Assembly: GCF_043876815.1 (NCBI RefSeq)
Contig: NZ_JBAWKA010000002.1
Coordinates: 620,001 to 684,000 of the forward strand
Length of the DNA stretch: 64,000 nucleotides
Direction: 5' to 3'
Source of the DNA: Gaetbulibacter_A sp043876815
GTDB lineage: Bacteria; Bacteroidota; Bacteroidia; Flavobacteriales; Flavobacteriaceae
How positions within the stretch are numbered: position 1 is the first letter of the stretch; each line of letters opens with the position of its first letter. The notes under the pieces are model-generated. The model had not been told where the DNA came from. It made no database searches and saw only the letters and a program-made list of their open reading frames with translations. This document shows positions 25,141 to 35,118 of this stretch, piece after piece. The position numbers and the translations under genes are program-made.

Positions 25141-26325
25141 TTAATTGGTTTTTCGACAAACGATTATCATTTTTTTCCCTTCATAATCCGTAGTGAAAAA
25201 CAAATAAATATCGCCACCATCAGAGATCTTAAATTTCTGTCGTAATTGTTTTACGCTTTCCGGAAAATTTCGGGTCGTGATATTGGCTTTTTTTATTCCA
25301 GCTTTTTTAAGGTCTTTTTTACTGTAAGGAATGATATTCTCGATCTCAAACCGACGCCCTGGAAATTCAATTAATTTTTCACTAGTATATAAATGGGTGT
25401 GTTTATCGAGTTTGGAAACCTTGTATTTTTCAGAAATCAATTGAAAGGCCCCAGCTTTTAAGATGGATGCATTCGGTTCATATAAATATTTTTGAGGCGC
25501 ATTATAGTTAGCAGAAGCGTATTTTTCTTCTTTTAACAAAAACGAAAATAATTCTGTATCGTCCTTTTTTAGATTTACGGTAATCACTTCAAGACCATAT
25601 TGATAGTTTTTTTCTAAAACCCAAAGTAGTTCTTTTACTTCATTGTTCACACTAACCACATGAATTTGTTTAACAGATTCAAGCTCCTTTAAGCCAGCAC
25701 TGAGATCTAATAAAGGTGCTGTTTTTATTAAAATATGATTACTGTGTTCAAAAAGTGTTTTTAAATGTTCCGGAACGTCGGGTAGACAATCTCTTAAAAA
25801 AAATACACGTCCTTTACTGTCGTGCCGTCTTGAGGGATCGATAAAGATCCAGTCGAAATGTTGCCCGGACTTTTTTAGATAGTCAATGCCATCCTGCGGA
25901 ACGAACGTAATATTTGAAACTTTCAGTTGTTCAAAATTATGACTAACCAGCTTTGATAATGGCTCATCAATTTCGCAATGCGTTACGGCTTTAACTTTTT
26001 TTGCAAAATAAAAGGAATCTACACCAAAACCGCCGGTAATATCGATTAATGAACCACCCGAAATTAGACCTGATTTATACTCCGCAGTGATTTCGGAGGA
26101 TGTTTGCTCGATATTTAACTTCGTTGGGTAATAAATTGCTGTAGTATGGAACCAGGTAGGTAATTTATCTTTGCAACGTTTTTTCGCCTCAATTTGTGAT
26201 AAAAGTTCTTCGGTTTGAACACCAGGGAATGATGGTTTTTTTAAGGCTAAGTTTACCAAATCCGCATCCAGATTCTTTTCTATAAAATTCTGAACGGTTG
26301 TATTTAGAATGGCGGCATTCAACAA
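25141..26325 (-). CDS. SAM-dependent methyltransferase with THUMP-like C-terminus
   Basis: A 394-residue class I methyltransferase. Residues about 90-220 hold the Rossmann core: SAM motif I IDITGGFGVDSFYFAKK, the acidic residue in HCEIDEPL, and motif IV FDWIFIDPSRR, whose DPxRR form is seen in RNA-directed enzymes. The C-terminal 90 residues (GRRFEIENIIPYSKKDLKKA and on) match the THUMP-like domain of this Bacteroidota family. The substrate is probably RNA but unproven. It is the last gene of a minus-strand run, 7 bases after the AI-2E family gene. Confidence 0.85.
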   Translation of the reverse strand: MLNAAILNTTVQNFIEKNLDADLVNLALKKPSFPGVQTEELLSQIEAKKRCKDKLPTWFHTTAIYYPTKLNIEQTSSEITAEYKSGLISGGSLIDITGGFGVDSFYFAKKVKAVTHCEIDEPLSKLVSHNFEQLKVSNITFVPQDGIDYLKKSGQHFDWIFIDPSRRHDSKGRVFFLRDCLPDVPEHLKTLFEHSNHILIKTAPLLDLSAGLKELESVKQIHVVSVNNEVKELLWVLEKNYQYGLEVITVNLKKDDTELFSFLLKEEKYASANYNAPQKYLYEPNASILKAGAFQLISEKYKVSKLDKHTHLYTSEKLIEFPGRRFEIENIIPYSKKDLKKAGIKKANITTRNFPESVKQLRQKFKISDGGDIYLFFTTDYEGKKMIIVCRKTN

Positions 26326-26332
26326 AAATAAA

Positions 26333-27421
26333 TTATAGATCGCGGGTTAATTTTTTAACGATTTTGTTCTCGGATAGGAATTCCTTTAAAATAACCTTAA
26401 TGGAGGTGTAGGTTGGAATAGCAATAATTAGCCCTACAATACCAAATAGAATACCAGCAATTAAGATCACTAAAAATATTTCTAGAGGGTGAGATTTTAC
26501 GCTTTTTGAATAAATAATAGGCTGACTGAAAAAATTATCTACAACCTGCCCAATAGCAAATATTACTAATACCCCAAGAGTTTTAGGTAAAATCACATCG
26601 CTAAAATTCATACCAAGATTACTCGTCATTGTTAAGGTAACCATAATTACTAAACCGATTAAAGGACCTAAATATGGAATTAAATTAAACAGGGCACAAA
26701 GAAAGGCGATAACTATGGCGTTGTCTATCCCAACAACTAATAAGCCAATGGTGTATATAATGAAGAGCACCAAGATTTGGAGAATAAGTCCGACGAAATA
26801 TCGAGATAACAGGTCTTTAATTTTAACATAAGACTTTTTCCAACGCATTTCTTTATCCTCAGGAATAAAAACCGTTAAACCACTCTCAAGTAAATGACTG
26901 TCTTTTAGAAAGAAAAATGAAATAAATAACACCGAGAACAAGCCGATACTAAAACTTCCAAGACTACTGATCACCGTATTTAAAAAATTAGGTATGATTG
27001 AATAATCTAAATTATCTAATAGATTTGAAGCTTTTAAAGATTGTTCAATATCAATCTGTTTGAGGTTGAAATAATTTACGATTTCGGTATACAGGTTTTC
27101 TATATTGTTTTGAAGGTCGTTAATATTTAAAAGTGATAAATTCTGTCCTTGTTTTAAGACCAGGGGAATAAATAAACTCATTAACCCCAAAAATATACTA
27201 AGCAGTAAAACAATTGTAGCCACAACTGCGATGGTATTTTTAAATTTCAATTTTTGAACTAGGAAAAGAACTATTGGGCGTCCAATGAGTGAAATTACAG
27301 CGGCAATGGCAACGTATGAAATTACCGAGCGAATATCGTATAATAAATATACCAGTAGGGCAATACCAAAGATAATCGCTACTGCCTTTAAAATCCCGTT
27401 TGATATAGTATTAGAGTTCAT
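26333..27421 (-). CDS. AI-2E family transporter (PerM/TqsA-like)
   Basis: A 362-residue membrane protein of the AI-2E transporter superfamily. About seven or eight helices, with the characteristic C-terminal block (NLIPYLGPLIGLV, then QPIIYSKSVKSHPLEIFLVI) near residues 245-330. Members export autoinducer-2 or act as Na+/H+ antiporters; the substrate cannot be decided here. It precedes the methyltransferase gene by 7 bases. Confidence 0.9.
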   Translation of the reverse strand: MNSNTISNGILKAVAIIFGIALLVYLLYDIRSVISYVAIAAVISLIGRPIVLFLVQKLKFKNTIAVVATIVLLLSIFLGLMSLFIPLVLKQGQNLSLLNINDLQNNIENLYTEIVNYFNLKQIDIEQSLKASNLLDNLDYSIIPNFLNTVISSLGSFSIGLFSVLFISFFFLKDSHLLESGLTVFIPEDKEMRWKKSYVKIKDLLSRYFVGLILQILVLFIIYTIGLLVVGIDNAIVIAFLCALFNLIPYLGPLIGLVIMVTLTMTSNLGMNFSDVILPKTLGVLVIFAIGQVVDNFFSQPIIYSKSVKSHPLEIFLVILIAGILFGIVGLIIAIPTYTSIKVILKEFLSENKIVKKLTRDL

Positions 27422-27493
27422 GCAGTAAATATACTAATTTGAGGGAATCAAAATCTCGGGAAGATTTTTTCTTTTTCATTTTAATGAAGAAAA

Positions 27494-28003
27494 TCAGGGA
27501 AACTTTAATAATTGTTTTGTGATTTCATAAAGAGCAATATTTGCTGCCTGAACAACATTCATGCTGCTATTTTCGCCGAACATATCAATATGTAAAATAG
27601 TGTCTGAAACCTTTAAAGCAGCATCTGACACGCCTTCATTTTCATTTCCTACCACCACAGCAATAGGCTTTTTAAGAGAAAACCTATGGCTTTGAATAGC
27701 GGAACTCCTCGAAGTAATTTCAAGGGCTATGATATGATAGTTTTGTTTTTTTAAATCGGTTAGAACATTTACAATGTTTGTTTCAATTTGGTAAGGCACT
27801 ATTTTTTCAGTGGCCCGCGATGTTTTTTTTATTTTCCGACTTAATTGAACATTTTCTCCACACAAGATCAATTTTTCGACTCCAAAAGCATCTGCAATGC
27901 GAAATAGACTTCCAATATTAGGAGCATTAGTTACCTCGTCGCAAACTAAAATAATTGGAAATTGATGTTTATTAAACTTGGAGTTGTAGTGGGTAAGCTG
28001 CAT
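27494..28003 (-). CDS. SpoU/TrmH-family RNA 2'-O-methyltransferase
   Basis: A compact (169 aa) SPOUT methyltransferase. The three SpoU motifs are visible: motif 1 NAPNIGSLFRIADAFGVEKL, motif 2 VVVGNENEGVSDAAL and motif 3 SSMNVVQAANIALYEI. There is no N-terminal substrate-binding extension, which resembles TrmL/TrmH-like tRNA enzymes. The target nucleotide cannot be named. It lies in a minus-strand block with other RNA-modification genes (tsaD, rsmE). Confidence 0.9.
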   Translation of the reverse strand: MQLTHYNSKFNKHQFPIILVCDEVTNAPNIGSLFRIADAFGVEKLILCGENVQLSRKIKKTSRATEKIVPYQIETNIVNVLTDLKKQNYHIIALEITSRSSAIQSHRFSLKKPIAVVVGNENEGVSDAALKVSDTILHIDMFGENSSMNVVQAANIALYEITKQLLKFP

Positions 28004-28027
28004 CGTTTTTAATAACTAAGGCATGGT

Positions 28028-28678
28028 TCAATGCTCAAAAACATATTTAATGATATTAGCCCCCATTTCTAATGCCTTTTTGCGAATTTCAGGCGGATCG
28101 TTATGAACCTCAGGGGATTCCCAGCCATCCCCTAGATCGGATTCATGCGTAAAAAGCAAAACCAAACGACCATCATTAAAAATGCCAAAAGCTTGCGGAG
28201 GTTTACCATCATGCTCATGTATTTTGGGAAGACCATTAGGAAAATTATAAAAAACACTAAAAATAGGATGTCTTGCCGGAAGTTCGATAAGCTCTTTATC
28301 AGGAAATACTTTTTTAAGTTCCCGCTCAAGGAAAGGCTTTAAACCATAATTGTCATCAATGTGGAGAAAACCACCTGATAGTAAATATTTCCGAAGATTA
28401 GTTGCCGCTTCCTCATTAAAAAACACATTGCCATGGCCGGTCATGTGTACAAAAGGATATTGAAAGATCTCCGGGCTTTCGACTTCTACAGTTTGGATTT
28501 TCGGGTTTATCTTGGTGTTTATATTGGTGTTACAAAAGCTAACTAAATTTGGAAGAGCTGTAGGGTTTGCATACCAATCGCCACCACCTTTATACTTGAG
28601 AAGTGCGATATCCTGCCCATTAAGTAAATTAAAAACAAGGTAAAAACTAAAACTTATTATGTGTCGTTTGAACTTCAT
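28028..28678 (-). CDS. DUF4159 protein, exported
   Basis: A 216-residue protein with a signal peptide (residues 1-21, ending in NLLNG) and a DUF4159 domain. Motifs typical of the family are YKGGGDWYANPTALPNLV, VHMTGHGNVFF and GGFLHIDDNYG. The fold is similar to glutamine-amidotransferase-like/flavodoxin-like domains; function unknown. It is separated by one base from rsmE and is translated right behind it. Confidence 0.88.
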   Translation of the reverse strand: MKFKRHIISFSFYLVFNLLNGQDIALLKYKGGGDWYANPTALPNLVSFCNTNINTKINPKIQTVEVESPEIFQYPFVHMTGHGNVFFNEEAATNLRKYLLSGGFLHIDDNYGLKPFLERELKKVFPDKELIELPARHPIFSVFYNFPNGLPKIHEHDGKPPQAFGIFNDGRLVLLFTHESDLGDGWESPEVHNDPPEIRKKALEMGANIIKYVFEH

Positions 28679-28679
28679 A

Positions 28680-29384
28680 TTATTGATTTATAAAAGCTAC
28701 GGAATAGCAGGCTACAATAGCCGCTGTTTCTGTACGTAATCGGGTATCACCTAAGGTTACCGGTTTAAAACCGTTTTTGATGGCTGATTCAATTTCCCGG
28801 GATGAAAAATCACCTTCGGGACCAATTAAAATAGTAACGTCTGTATTTGGTTGTATGATTTCTTTTAGTGATTTTTTATCTTTTTCTTCGCAGTGAGCAA
28901 TGAATTTTTCCCCTTTAATATTCTCCTTTACAAAGTCATTAAAAGAGGTTAGATCGTCAAGTTCAGGCATAAAAAAATGCAATGATTGTTTTGTGGCCGC
29001 TTGAATAACTTTTTCGTACCGCTCCTTTTTAATCACACGGCGTTCACTGCGCTCACAAAGTAATGGGGTTATACGATCGATACCAATTTCAGTCGCTTTC
29101 TCCAGAAACCATTCAAAACGGTCATTCATTTTTGTTGGCGCAACGGCAAGGTGAACCTGATAGGGTCTCGGAGGTTGTTTTGTTTTCGAAATGAGAGATA
29201 CCACACATTGCTTTTGGTCTGGCTGAATAATTTTGGCTTCAAACAACCAGCCTCTACCATTAGTGATATTTAATTGATCTCCTTTCGACTTCCGAAGTAC
29301 TTTTATAATATGTCGGCTCTCATCTTTATTAAAACTAAAGGTGTCGCTGTTTTCGTGTATGTCGGAGGTGAAAAATAATTGCAT
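28680..29384 (-). CDS. rsmE: 16S rRNA (uracil-1498-N3)-methyltransferase
   Basis: Methylates U1498 in the decoding region of 16S rRNA. A PUA-like N-terminal domain (residues 1-70) is followed by a SPOUT domain with EWFLEKATEIGIDRITPLLCERSERRV cut short here as EKATEIGID and CERSERRV, and the knot motif LIGPEGDFSSREIE near residue 185 and LRTETAAIVACY at the C-terminus. The length of 234 aa is normal. It lies 4 bases after tsaD and one base before the DUF4159 gene. Confidence 0.95.
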   Translation of the reverse strand: MQLFFTSDIHENSDTFSFNKDESRHIIKVLRKSKGDQLNITNGRGWLFEAKIIQPDQKQCVVSLISKTKQPPRPYQVHLAVAPTKMNDRFEWFLEKATEIGIDRITPLLCERSERRVIKKERYEKVIQAATKQSLHFFMPELDDLTSFNDFVKENIKGEKFIAHCEEKDKKSLKEIIQPNTDVTILIGPEGDFSSREIESAIKNGFKPVTLGDTRLRTETAAIVACYSVAFINQ

Positions 29385-29388
29385 GATC

Positions 29389-30411
29389 TTAAAATTTAAG
29401 TCTGGCCGAAGCAGTTATATCTTGTTTTGAAAAATGACCTTCTAAATATTTTAAATAGCCTACAATAGCGATCATAGCAGCATTATCTGTCGTAAATTCA
29501 AATTTAGGGATATATGTGGTCCAACCAAATTTTACTTCACCTTGTTTTAAAGCTTCCCGGATTCCAGAGTTTGCCGAAACACCACCACCAATAGCGATAT
29601 GTTTGATACCGGTTTGTTTTGATGCCAGTTTAAGTTTATCTATTAAAATTCCAACAATAGTATATTGAATGGAAGCACAAATATCATTCAGGTTATTCTT
29701 TACAAAATCAGGATCAACTTTGGTTTCTCTCTGAACAAAATAAAGTATGGCTGTCTTTAATCCCGAGAAACTAAAGTTTAAACCATCAACTTTAGGTTTA
29801 GTAAATTTATAGGCCTTCGGATTTCCTAATTGGGCACGTTTATCCATTTCGGGGCCGGCAGGATAACCCAAACCAAGTAATTTACCGCTTTTGTCAAAAG
29901 CTTCACCAACAGCATCATCAATGGTTTCTCCAATAACCGTCATCTTAAAATTATCATCTACACGAACAATTTGCGTATGTCCACCAGAAATGGTGAGCGC
30001 TAAAAATGGAAAAGGCGGCTTTTTCGATCCGGCATCTTCAATAAAATGTGCCAGAATATGAGCCTGCATATGATCGACATCAATTAACGGAATGTCTAGT
30101 CCGTAAGCCAAAGATTTAGCAAATGAGGTGCCTACGAGTAAACTTCCCATTAAGCCCGGACCACGAGTAAAAGCGATAGCACTTAATTGCGATTTAGAAA
30201 TACCAGCTTTTTTAAGGGCTTGATGTACCACCGGGACAATATTTTGCTGGTGTGCTCTGGAAGCCAATTCGGGCACAACCCCACCATAAGATTCATGTAT
30301 TTTCTGACTGGCAACTTCGTTACTTAGAATTCTTCCCTGATGGATTACCGAAGCGGCGGTATCGTCGCAGGAAGATTCAATTCCAAGAATAAAAATATTT
30401 TCTGCGGGCAT
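29389..30411 (-). CDS. tsaD: tRNA N6-adenosine threonylcarbamoyltransferase
   Basis: Transfers the threonylcarbamoyl group to A37 of tRNAs reading ANN codons, in a complex with TsaB and TsaE. ASKHA fold: ILGIESSCDDTAASVI at the N-terminus, metal-binding His residues in MQAHILAHFI, ISGGHTQ, and GGGVSANSGIRE. The length of 340 aa is standard. It heads a minus-strand block of tsaD-rsmE-DUF4159-trmH-like genes, and is divergent from tamB with a 100-base gap before the expected tamB start. Confidence 0.97.
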   Translation of the reverse strand: MPAENIFILGIESSCDDTAASVIHQGRILSNEVASQKIHESYGGVVPELASRAHQQNIVPVVHQALKKAGISKSQLSAIAFTRGPGLMGSLLVGTSFAKSLAYGLDIPLIDVDHMQAHILAHFIEDAGSKKPPFPFLALTISGGHTQIVRVDDNFKMTVIGETIDDAVGEAFDKSGKLLGLGYPAGPEMDKRAQLGNPKAYKFTKPKVDGLNFSFSGLKTAILYFVQRETKVDPDFVKNNLNDICASIQYTIVGILIDKLKLASKQTGIKHIAIGGGVSANSGIREALKQGEVKFGWTTYIPKFEFTTDNAAMIAIVGYLKYLEGHFSKQDITASARLKF

Positions 30412-30513
30412 TAGTGAATATTAGGCACAATAATTGTTAATTTTGAATAAAATAGAAGTCTTTGAACCACTTCTCTTTCGTAAGTACAAAAATAGACTAT
30501 TCAAAATTAAAAC

Positions 30514-33500
30514 ATAAGACTTAAATCCATCAAAAAAGTATTTAAAATAACGTATAAGATTGTAGGCATCTTTGTGATGCTCTTTATTATCTGCGTTTTG
30601 GTGCTTTCTATTCCTCCGGTTCAAACGGCCTTAGGTAATTATGCTACTAAAAGACTTAATGAGGAGTTTGGTACAAATATCAATATCGATCAAATTGGGA
30701 TGCAGCTTAATGGTGATGTACAACTAAAAAAAATATACATTGAGGATTTTAAACAAGATACTTTAATAGCCATTAACAGACTTAACACATCTATCATAAG
30801 TGTTAGGAAGGTTTTTAATAATAAGTTAACCTTTGGTGATGTTGATATTCAGGGGCTAACGTTCAATATTAAAACCTACAAGGGGTATAAAGACACTAAT
30901 TTGGATGTTTTTGTAGCCAAATTTGAAAGTGATAATCCCAGAGAAGAGCCTAGTGAATTTTTATTGTCTTCCAGTGATATTTCTATTGTAGATGGCGTAT
31001 TTCGAATTTCTGATGAGAATAATGATAATCCAGAAGGTCTTGAATTTAATAACTTGAATATTAATGCTACAAATTTTCTTGTAAAAGGAAGTGATGTAAG
31101 TACCCGGATCAATAAATTGTCATTTAACGATAAGCGTGGGTTGGCCGTTAAGAATATGATGACCAATTTTGATTACACACTTACGGGAATGACTTTTGCG
31201 AATCTTGAGATTGAAACACCGAAATCGCTTATAAAAGGAGAATTGAAGTTTAATTATGAGCGGAAAGATTTACAGTATTTTGTAGATAAGGTTAAGATCA
31301 GTGCGCAACTGCGCGACACGAAAATTCACCTGGATGAGCTGAATACTTTTTATAATGAGTTTGGAAGTAACCAATACGCCCGAATCGATGTTGATCTCAA
31401 TGGGACTTTAAATGATTTGGATGTAAACAGGTTAGATCTTACGAGCAGAAATACAAGGATCCGTGGTAACATAAATCTGAAAAATATATTCAGTAAACAA
31501 AAAGGGGATTTCGTGATGAATGCCAGTTTCAATAATCTTACATCCACTTATTGGGATCTTGATGCTATTATGCCCAACGTTTTAGGTAAGGTTATCCCAA
31601 CCAGTTTTGAGACACTTGGAAATTTTAAAATCACAGGAACCTCCCGTGTAACAGCCTCTACCGTAGATGCCGATATTAATATTAATACTGATCTTGGGTT
31701 GGTAGATGCTGATTTGAAAATCAATAAGGTTAACGATATTGATAATGCATCGTATAAAGGAACTCTTAAGTTTGATGAATTTGACTTCGGAACCTTTTTA
31801 AATGCTCCGAAGGTGGGATCAGCCTCACTAGATTTCGATGTGGATGGGAAGGGATTTGTAGCCGAAAAAGTCAATACAGCTGTAAGAGGAGATATTTACC
31901 ATATTGTTTACAATGATTACGATTATTCGAATATTAAGGTAGCCGGAAATGTTCGAAATAAAATTTTTGATGGAAATTTAGTGGCTACAGATAAAAATTT
32001 AAATCTAAATTTCACCGGGTTCGTTGACTTTTCAGAAAAAGTTAATAAATATGATTTTGAAGCTGAAGTATATTATGCCGATCTAAAGGCTTTGAACTTC
32101 GTTAATAGAGATGATATCGCAATCTTTAGAAGTTCGGTAAAAATGAACATGAATGCTAGTAGTTATGATGATGCATTCGGAAAAATTGCATTTAAAAACA
32201 CGAGCTATAAGAATCAAAAAGACACCTATCTCTTCGATAATTTAAGTTTAGAATCAAAATTTATTAATGAAACACGGTTTATTGATATTATTTCACCTGA
32301 TATTATTGAAGGTCATATGGAGGGAAAATTCAGGTTCAAAGATCTCAAGAAATTATTCGAAAATTCTATAGGTTACATTTACACGAACTATCAGCCTTAT
32401 GAGGTGGATACAGAGCAACATATTAATTTCAATTTTAAGATTTATAATAAGATTGTAGAGGTTGTTTTTCCAGAATTAAGTTTGGGCAAGAACACTTTTA
32501 TTAGAGGACGGGTAGAGAGCGATGAGCGGAAATTTAGATTGACTTTCAAATCACCTGAAATAACTTACCAAAAGAATTTTGCCAATAACATTGAACTACA
32601 AGTCGATAACAGTAACCCCTTATTCAATACTTATTTGGAGGTAGATAGTTTAAACACCAAATACTATAATGTTTCAAAGTTTAATTTAATTAATGTTACA
32701 GTTAATGATACCTTATTTATTCGTTCTGAATTTACAGGAGGCAAAAGAAATAACGATAAGTTTAACCTAAGTCTGTATCATACCATAAACGAGGATAATG
32801 AATCTGTAGTAGGGTTCAAGAAATCAGATGTCACCTTAAAAGATAATAAGTGGTTTATTAATGAAAACCGTGATCTAGATAATAAGATTTCATTTGATAA
32901 AGCCTTGTCAACATTTACTATTGATAATCTCAGAGTTAACCATAAAAATGAAATTATCAGGTTATCGGGCTTTGTAAAAGACTCTACCCAGAAAGACATC
33001 AAGCTAAATTTTAAAAATGTTGATCTTGCGAAAATAACGCCGGATATTGATAGCCTCTCTCTAGCAGGAAATGTAAACGGTAAGTTGGATATACTGCAGA
33101 AGAATGGCAGTTATTTACCTAATTCAACAGTCGTAATAGATGATTTTAAATTGAACGATATTGAGTTAGGCTCTTTCGATGCCAGCATTCAGGGTAATGC
33201 AGATTTAACGAATTATACGGTTGATGCTTTCATTAAAAACGATATTTCAAAATCGTTTCATGCGCAGGGAAATATAGAGGTGGACGGAGAGCAATCAAAA
33301 ATTGATGTTGTACTAAATTTCAATAAATTCAATCTGCAACCTCTAAATCCGTTGCTTCAGGATATTTTAAGCAATATCAGGGGTGAGATCAGTGGAAAAA
33401 TTGATTTGGTAGGCGACTTGTCTCAGCCGGGCTTTAATGGCGATCTCGTTCTGGAAAATGGTGGTTTAGGAATCCCTTATCTGAATGTTGATTACCAATT

Positions 33501-34965
33501 TGATCCAATATCCAGTGTAACGCTTAAAGATCAGTCCTTTACCTTCAATAATATCAAAATCACAGATACTAAATTTAATTCAAAGGGAATTCTCAAAGGG
33601 AGCTTGAACCATGAGAATTTCTCCAATTGGAGTTTGGATCTGGGTATTCAAACAGATAGATTACTCGTATTAGACACTAGTGAATCTGAAGAATCTTTGT
33701 ATTATGGTACAGGTTTTATTGGCGGTGTAGCTAGCTTGAAAGGACCTACTGAGGCACTTGTTATAAGTGTGGTTGGTGCTACAAAGGAGGGAACCGTGTT
33801 TAAAATACCTTTAAAGGATACCGAATCATTCGGAGACAACTCCTATATCCATTTTATTACCCCCGAAGAAAAAAGTGCACGAGCTAAAGGAGAGGACATT
33901 GAGTTTAATGAAATTAAAGGTCTGGAACTCGATTTTGATTTAGATATAACTGAAGACGCCGAGGTAGAGATCATCATTAATAAAGATACAGGCCATGCCT
34001 TAAAAGGTCGCGGTCGTGGAGGTATTTTAGTTGAAATAAATACCAATGGAAAGTTTGATATGTGGGGGGATTTCTCCGTTTTCGAAGGAACCTATAATTT
34101 TGCCTATGGCGGATTGGTTCAAAAGGAATTCTCGGTGCAGCCTGGTGGTACTATAGCCTGGGATGGTGATCCTTTGAAAGCTCAGATTAATATGAAGGCC
34201 ATCTATAGAACACAAGCCAATCCATCACCGTTACTAGATAACCCTGTAAACAGAAGTATTCCTGTTGAATTAGTTATAGAGCTTACAGGCGATTTGGAAC
34301 AACCTCTGCCAACCTTCAGTTTTGATTTTCCAAATGTAAATTCAGCTATTAAATCAGAATTACAGTACCGCTTAGGAACCGGTGATAACATTAGTAATCA
34401 GGCCTTATATTTCTTGGCTAGTGGAGGTTCTTTTCAGGGGCGTGGCTTTAACGAATTAAGTCTTTCAGGTACGATTGCGGAACGATTAAATGGTATCATT
34501 GGTGGTATATTTAGTTCCAAGAATGGTAAATTCAATATGAACCCTTATTTTGAGGCCGGTCAAAATACGGCAAATTTTCAAACAGATAACCGTGTTGGAT
34601 TTACTTTACAAACCCAGATAAGTGACCGTGTACTTATTAATGGTAAAGTAGGAGTTCCAGTTGGTGGTCCCGGAGCTACTGAAACTGTGGTAGCAGGAGA
34701 TGTGGAAATAAACTTTTTGCTAAATAAGGAAGGAACCTTAACGGCAAGAGTTTTCAACCGGGAAAATAGTATTCGAAATTTTGGAGAGAATATTGGATAC
34801 ACTCAAGGTCTCGGTTTGTCGTATAACGTAGATTTTGATACTTTTAAGGAATTGCTTCGAAATATCGTAAAGAAGAAGAGTGAACCCAAAGAAAATACCA
34901 CCGAACAACCTGTTGAAACCGAGGAAAAAGTGATTCCAGACGTCTCGCCATCCAGCCAGATTTAA
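30514..34965 (+). CDS. tamB: TamB-like translocation and assembly module protein
   Basis: A very long inner-membrane-anchored, periplasm-spanning beta-groove protein that helps outer-membrane assembly or lipid transport. One N-terminal helix (VMLFIICVLVLSIPPV) is followed by beta-rich repeats and the C-terminal TamB/DUF490 domain (residues about 1000-1463: WDGDPLKAQINMKAIYRTQA, then SELQYRLGTGDN). The first canonical start is GTG 30574 or ATG 30577, which would begin inside the helix. The open frame continues upstream to ATA 30514 and encodes the basic segment RLKSIKKVFKITYKIVGIF expected before the helix, so I start it there. No ATG, GTG or TTG lies in that extension. Confidence 0.85.
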   Translation: MRLKSIKKVFKITYKIVGIFVMLFIICVLVLSIPPVQTALGNYATKRLNEEFGTNINIDQIGMQLNGDVQLKKIYIEDFKQDTLIAINRLNTSIISVRKVFNNKLTFGDVDIQGLTFNIKTYKGYKDTNLDVFVAKFESDNPREEPSEFLLSSSDISIVDGVFRISDENNDNPEGLEFNNLNINATNFLVKGSDVSTRINKLSFNDKRGLAVKNMMTNFDYTLTGMTFANLEIETPKSLIKGELKFNYERKDLQYFVDKVKISAQLRDTKIHLDELNTFYNEFGSNQYARIDVDLNGTLNDLDVNRLDLTSRNTRIRGNINLKNIFSKQKGDFVMNASFNNLTSTYWDLDAIMPNVLGKVIPTSFETLGNFKITGTSRVTASTVDADININTDLGLVDADLKINKVNDIDNASYKGTLKFDEFDFGTFLNAPKVGSASLDFDVDGKGFVAEKVNTAVRGDIYHIVYNDYDYSNIKVAGNVRNKIFDGNLVATDKNLNLNFTGFVDFSEKVNKYDFEAEVYYADLKALNFVNRDDIAIFRSSVKMNMNASSYDDAFGKIAFKNTSYKNQKDTYLFDNLSLESKFINETRFIDIISPDIIEGHMEGKFRFKDLKKLFENSIGYIYTNYQPYEVDTEQHINFNFKIYNKIVEVVFPELSLGKNTFIRGRVESDERKFRLTFKSPEITYQKNFANNIELQVDNSNPLFNTYLEVDSLNTKYYNVSKFNLINVTVNDTLFIRSEFTGGKRNNDKFNLSLYHTINEDNESVVGFKKSDVTLKDNKWFINENRDLDNKISFDKALSTFTIDNLRVNHKNEIIRLSGFVKDSTQKDIKLNFKNVDLAKITPDIDSLSLAGNVNGKLDILQKNGSYLPNSTVVIDDFKLNDIELGSFDASIQGNADLTNYTVDAFIKNDISKSFHAQGNIEVDGEQSKIDVVLNFNKFNLQPLNPLLQDILSNIRGEISGKIDLVGDLSQPGFNGDLVLENGGLGIPYLNVDYQFDPISSVTLKDQSFTFNNIKITDTKFNSKGILKGSLNHENFSNWSLDLGIQTDRLLVLDTSESEESLYYGTGFIGGVASLKGPTEALVISVVGATKEGTVFKIPLKDTESFGDNSYIHFITPEEKSARAKGEDIEFNEIKGLELDFDLDITEDAEVEIIINKDTGHALKGRGRGGILVEINTNGKFDMWGDFSVFEGTYNFAYGGLVQKEFSVQPGGTIAWDGDPLKAQINMKAIYRTQANPSPLLDNPVNRSIPVELVIELTGDLEQPLPTFSFDFPNVNSAIKSELQYRLGTGDNISNQALYFLASGGSFQGRGFNELSLSGTIAERLNGIIGGIFSSKNGKFNMNPYFEAGQNTANFQTDNRVGFTLQTQISDRVLINGKVGVPVGGPGATETVVAGDVEINFLLNKEGTLTARVFNRENSIRNFGENIGYTQGLGLSYNVDFDTFKELLRNIVKKKSEPKENTTEQPVETEEKVIPDVSPSSQI

Positions 34966-35118
34966 GAAAAACTACCTAAGATTAGACCTTATGTACTAAG
35001 GGGTTTAATATTTTTATTAACTAAAACGTTATAGTTTTCTTTCCCCATTGAAAATATAGCTACAGGTTTAGAAATGTGCTTTTTGTTTAGTAATTTTACT
35101 GACTTAATTAGAAAATGA

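Noticed and set aside
30574..30579. GTG/ATG at 30574-30579 as the true tamB start
   Set aside because: It would start inside the membrane helix and lose the basic flank encoded in frame upstream; kept only as a fallback.
34980..35010. CCTTATGTACTAAGG hairpin after tamB as terminator
   Set aside because: The stem is 5 bp and mostly A-T with no proper T run, so it is too weak to call.
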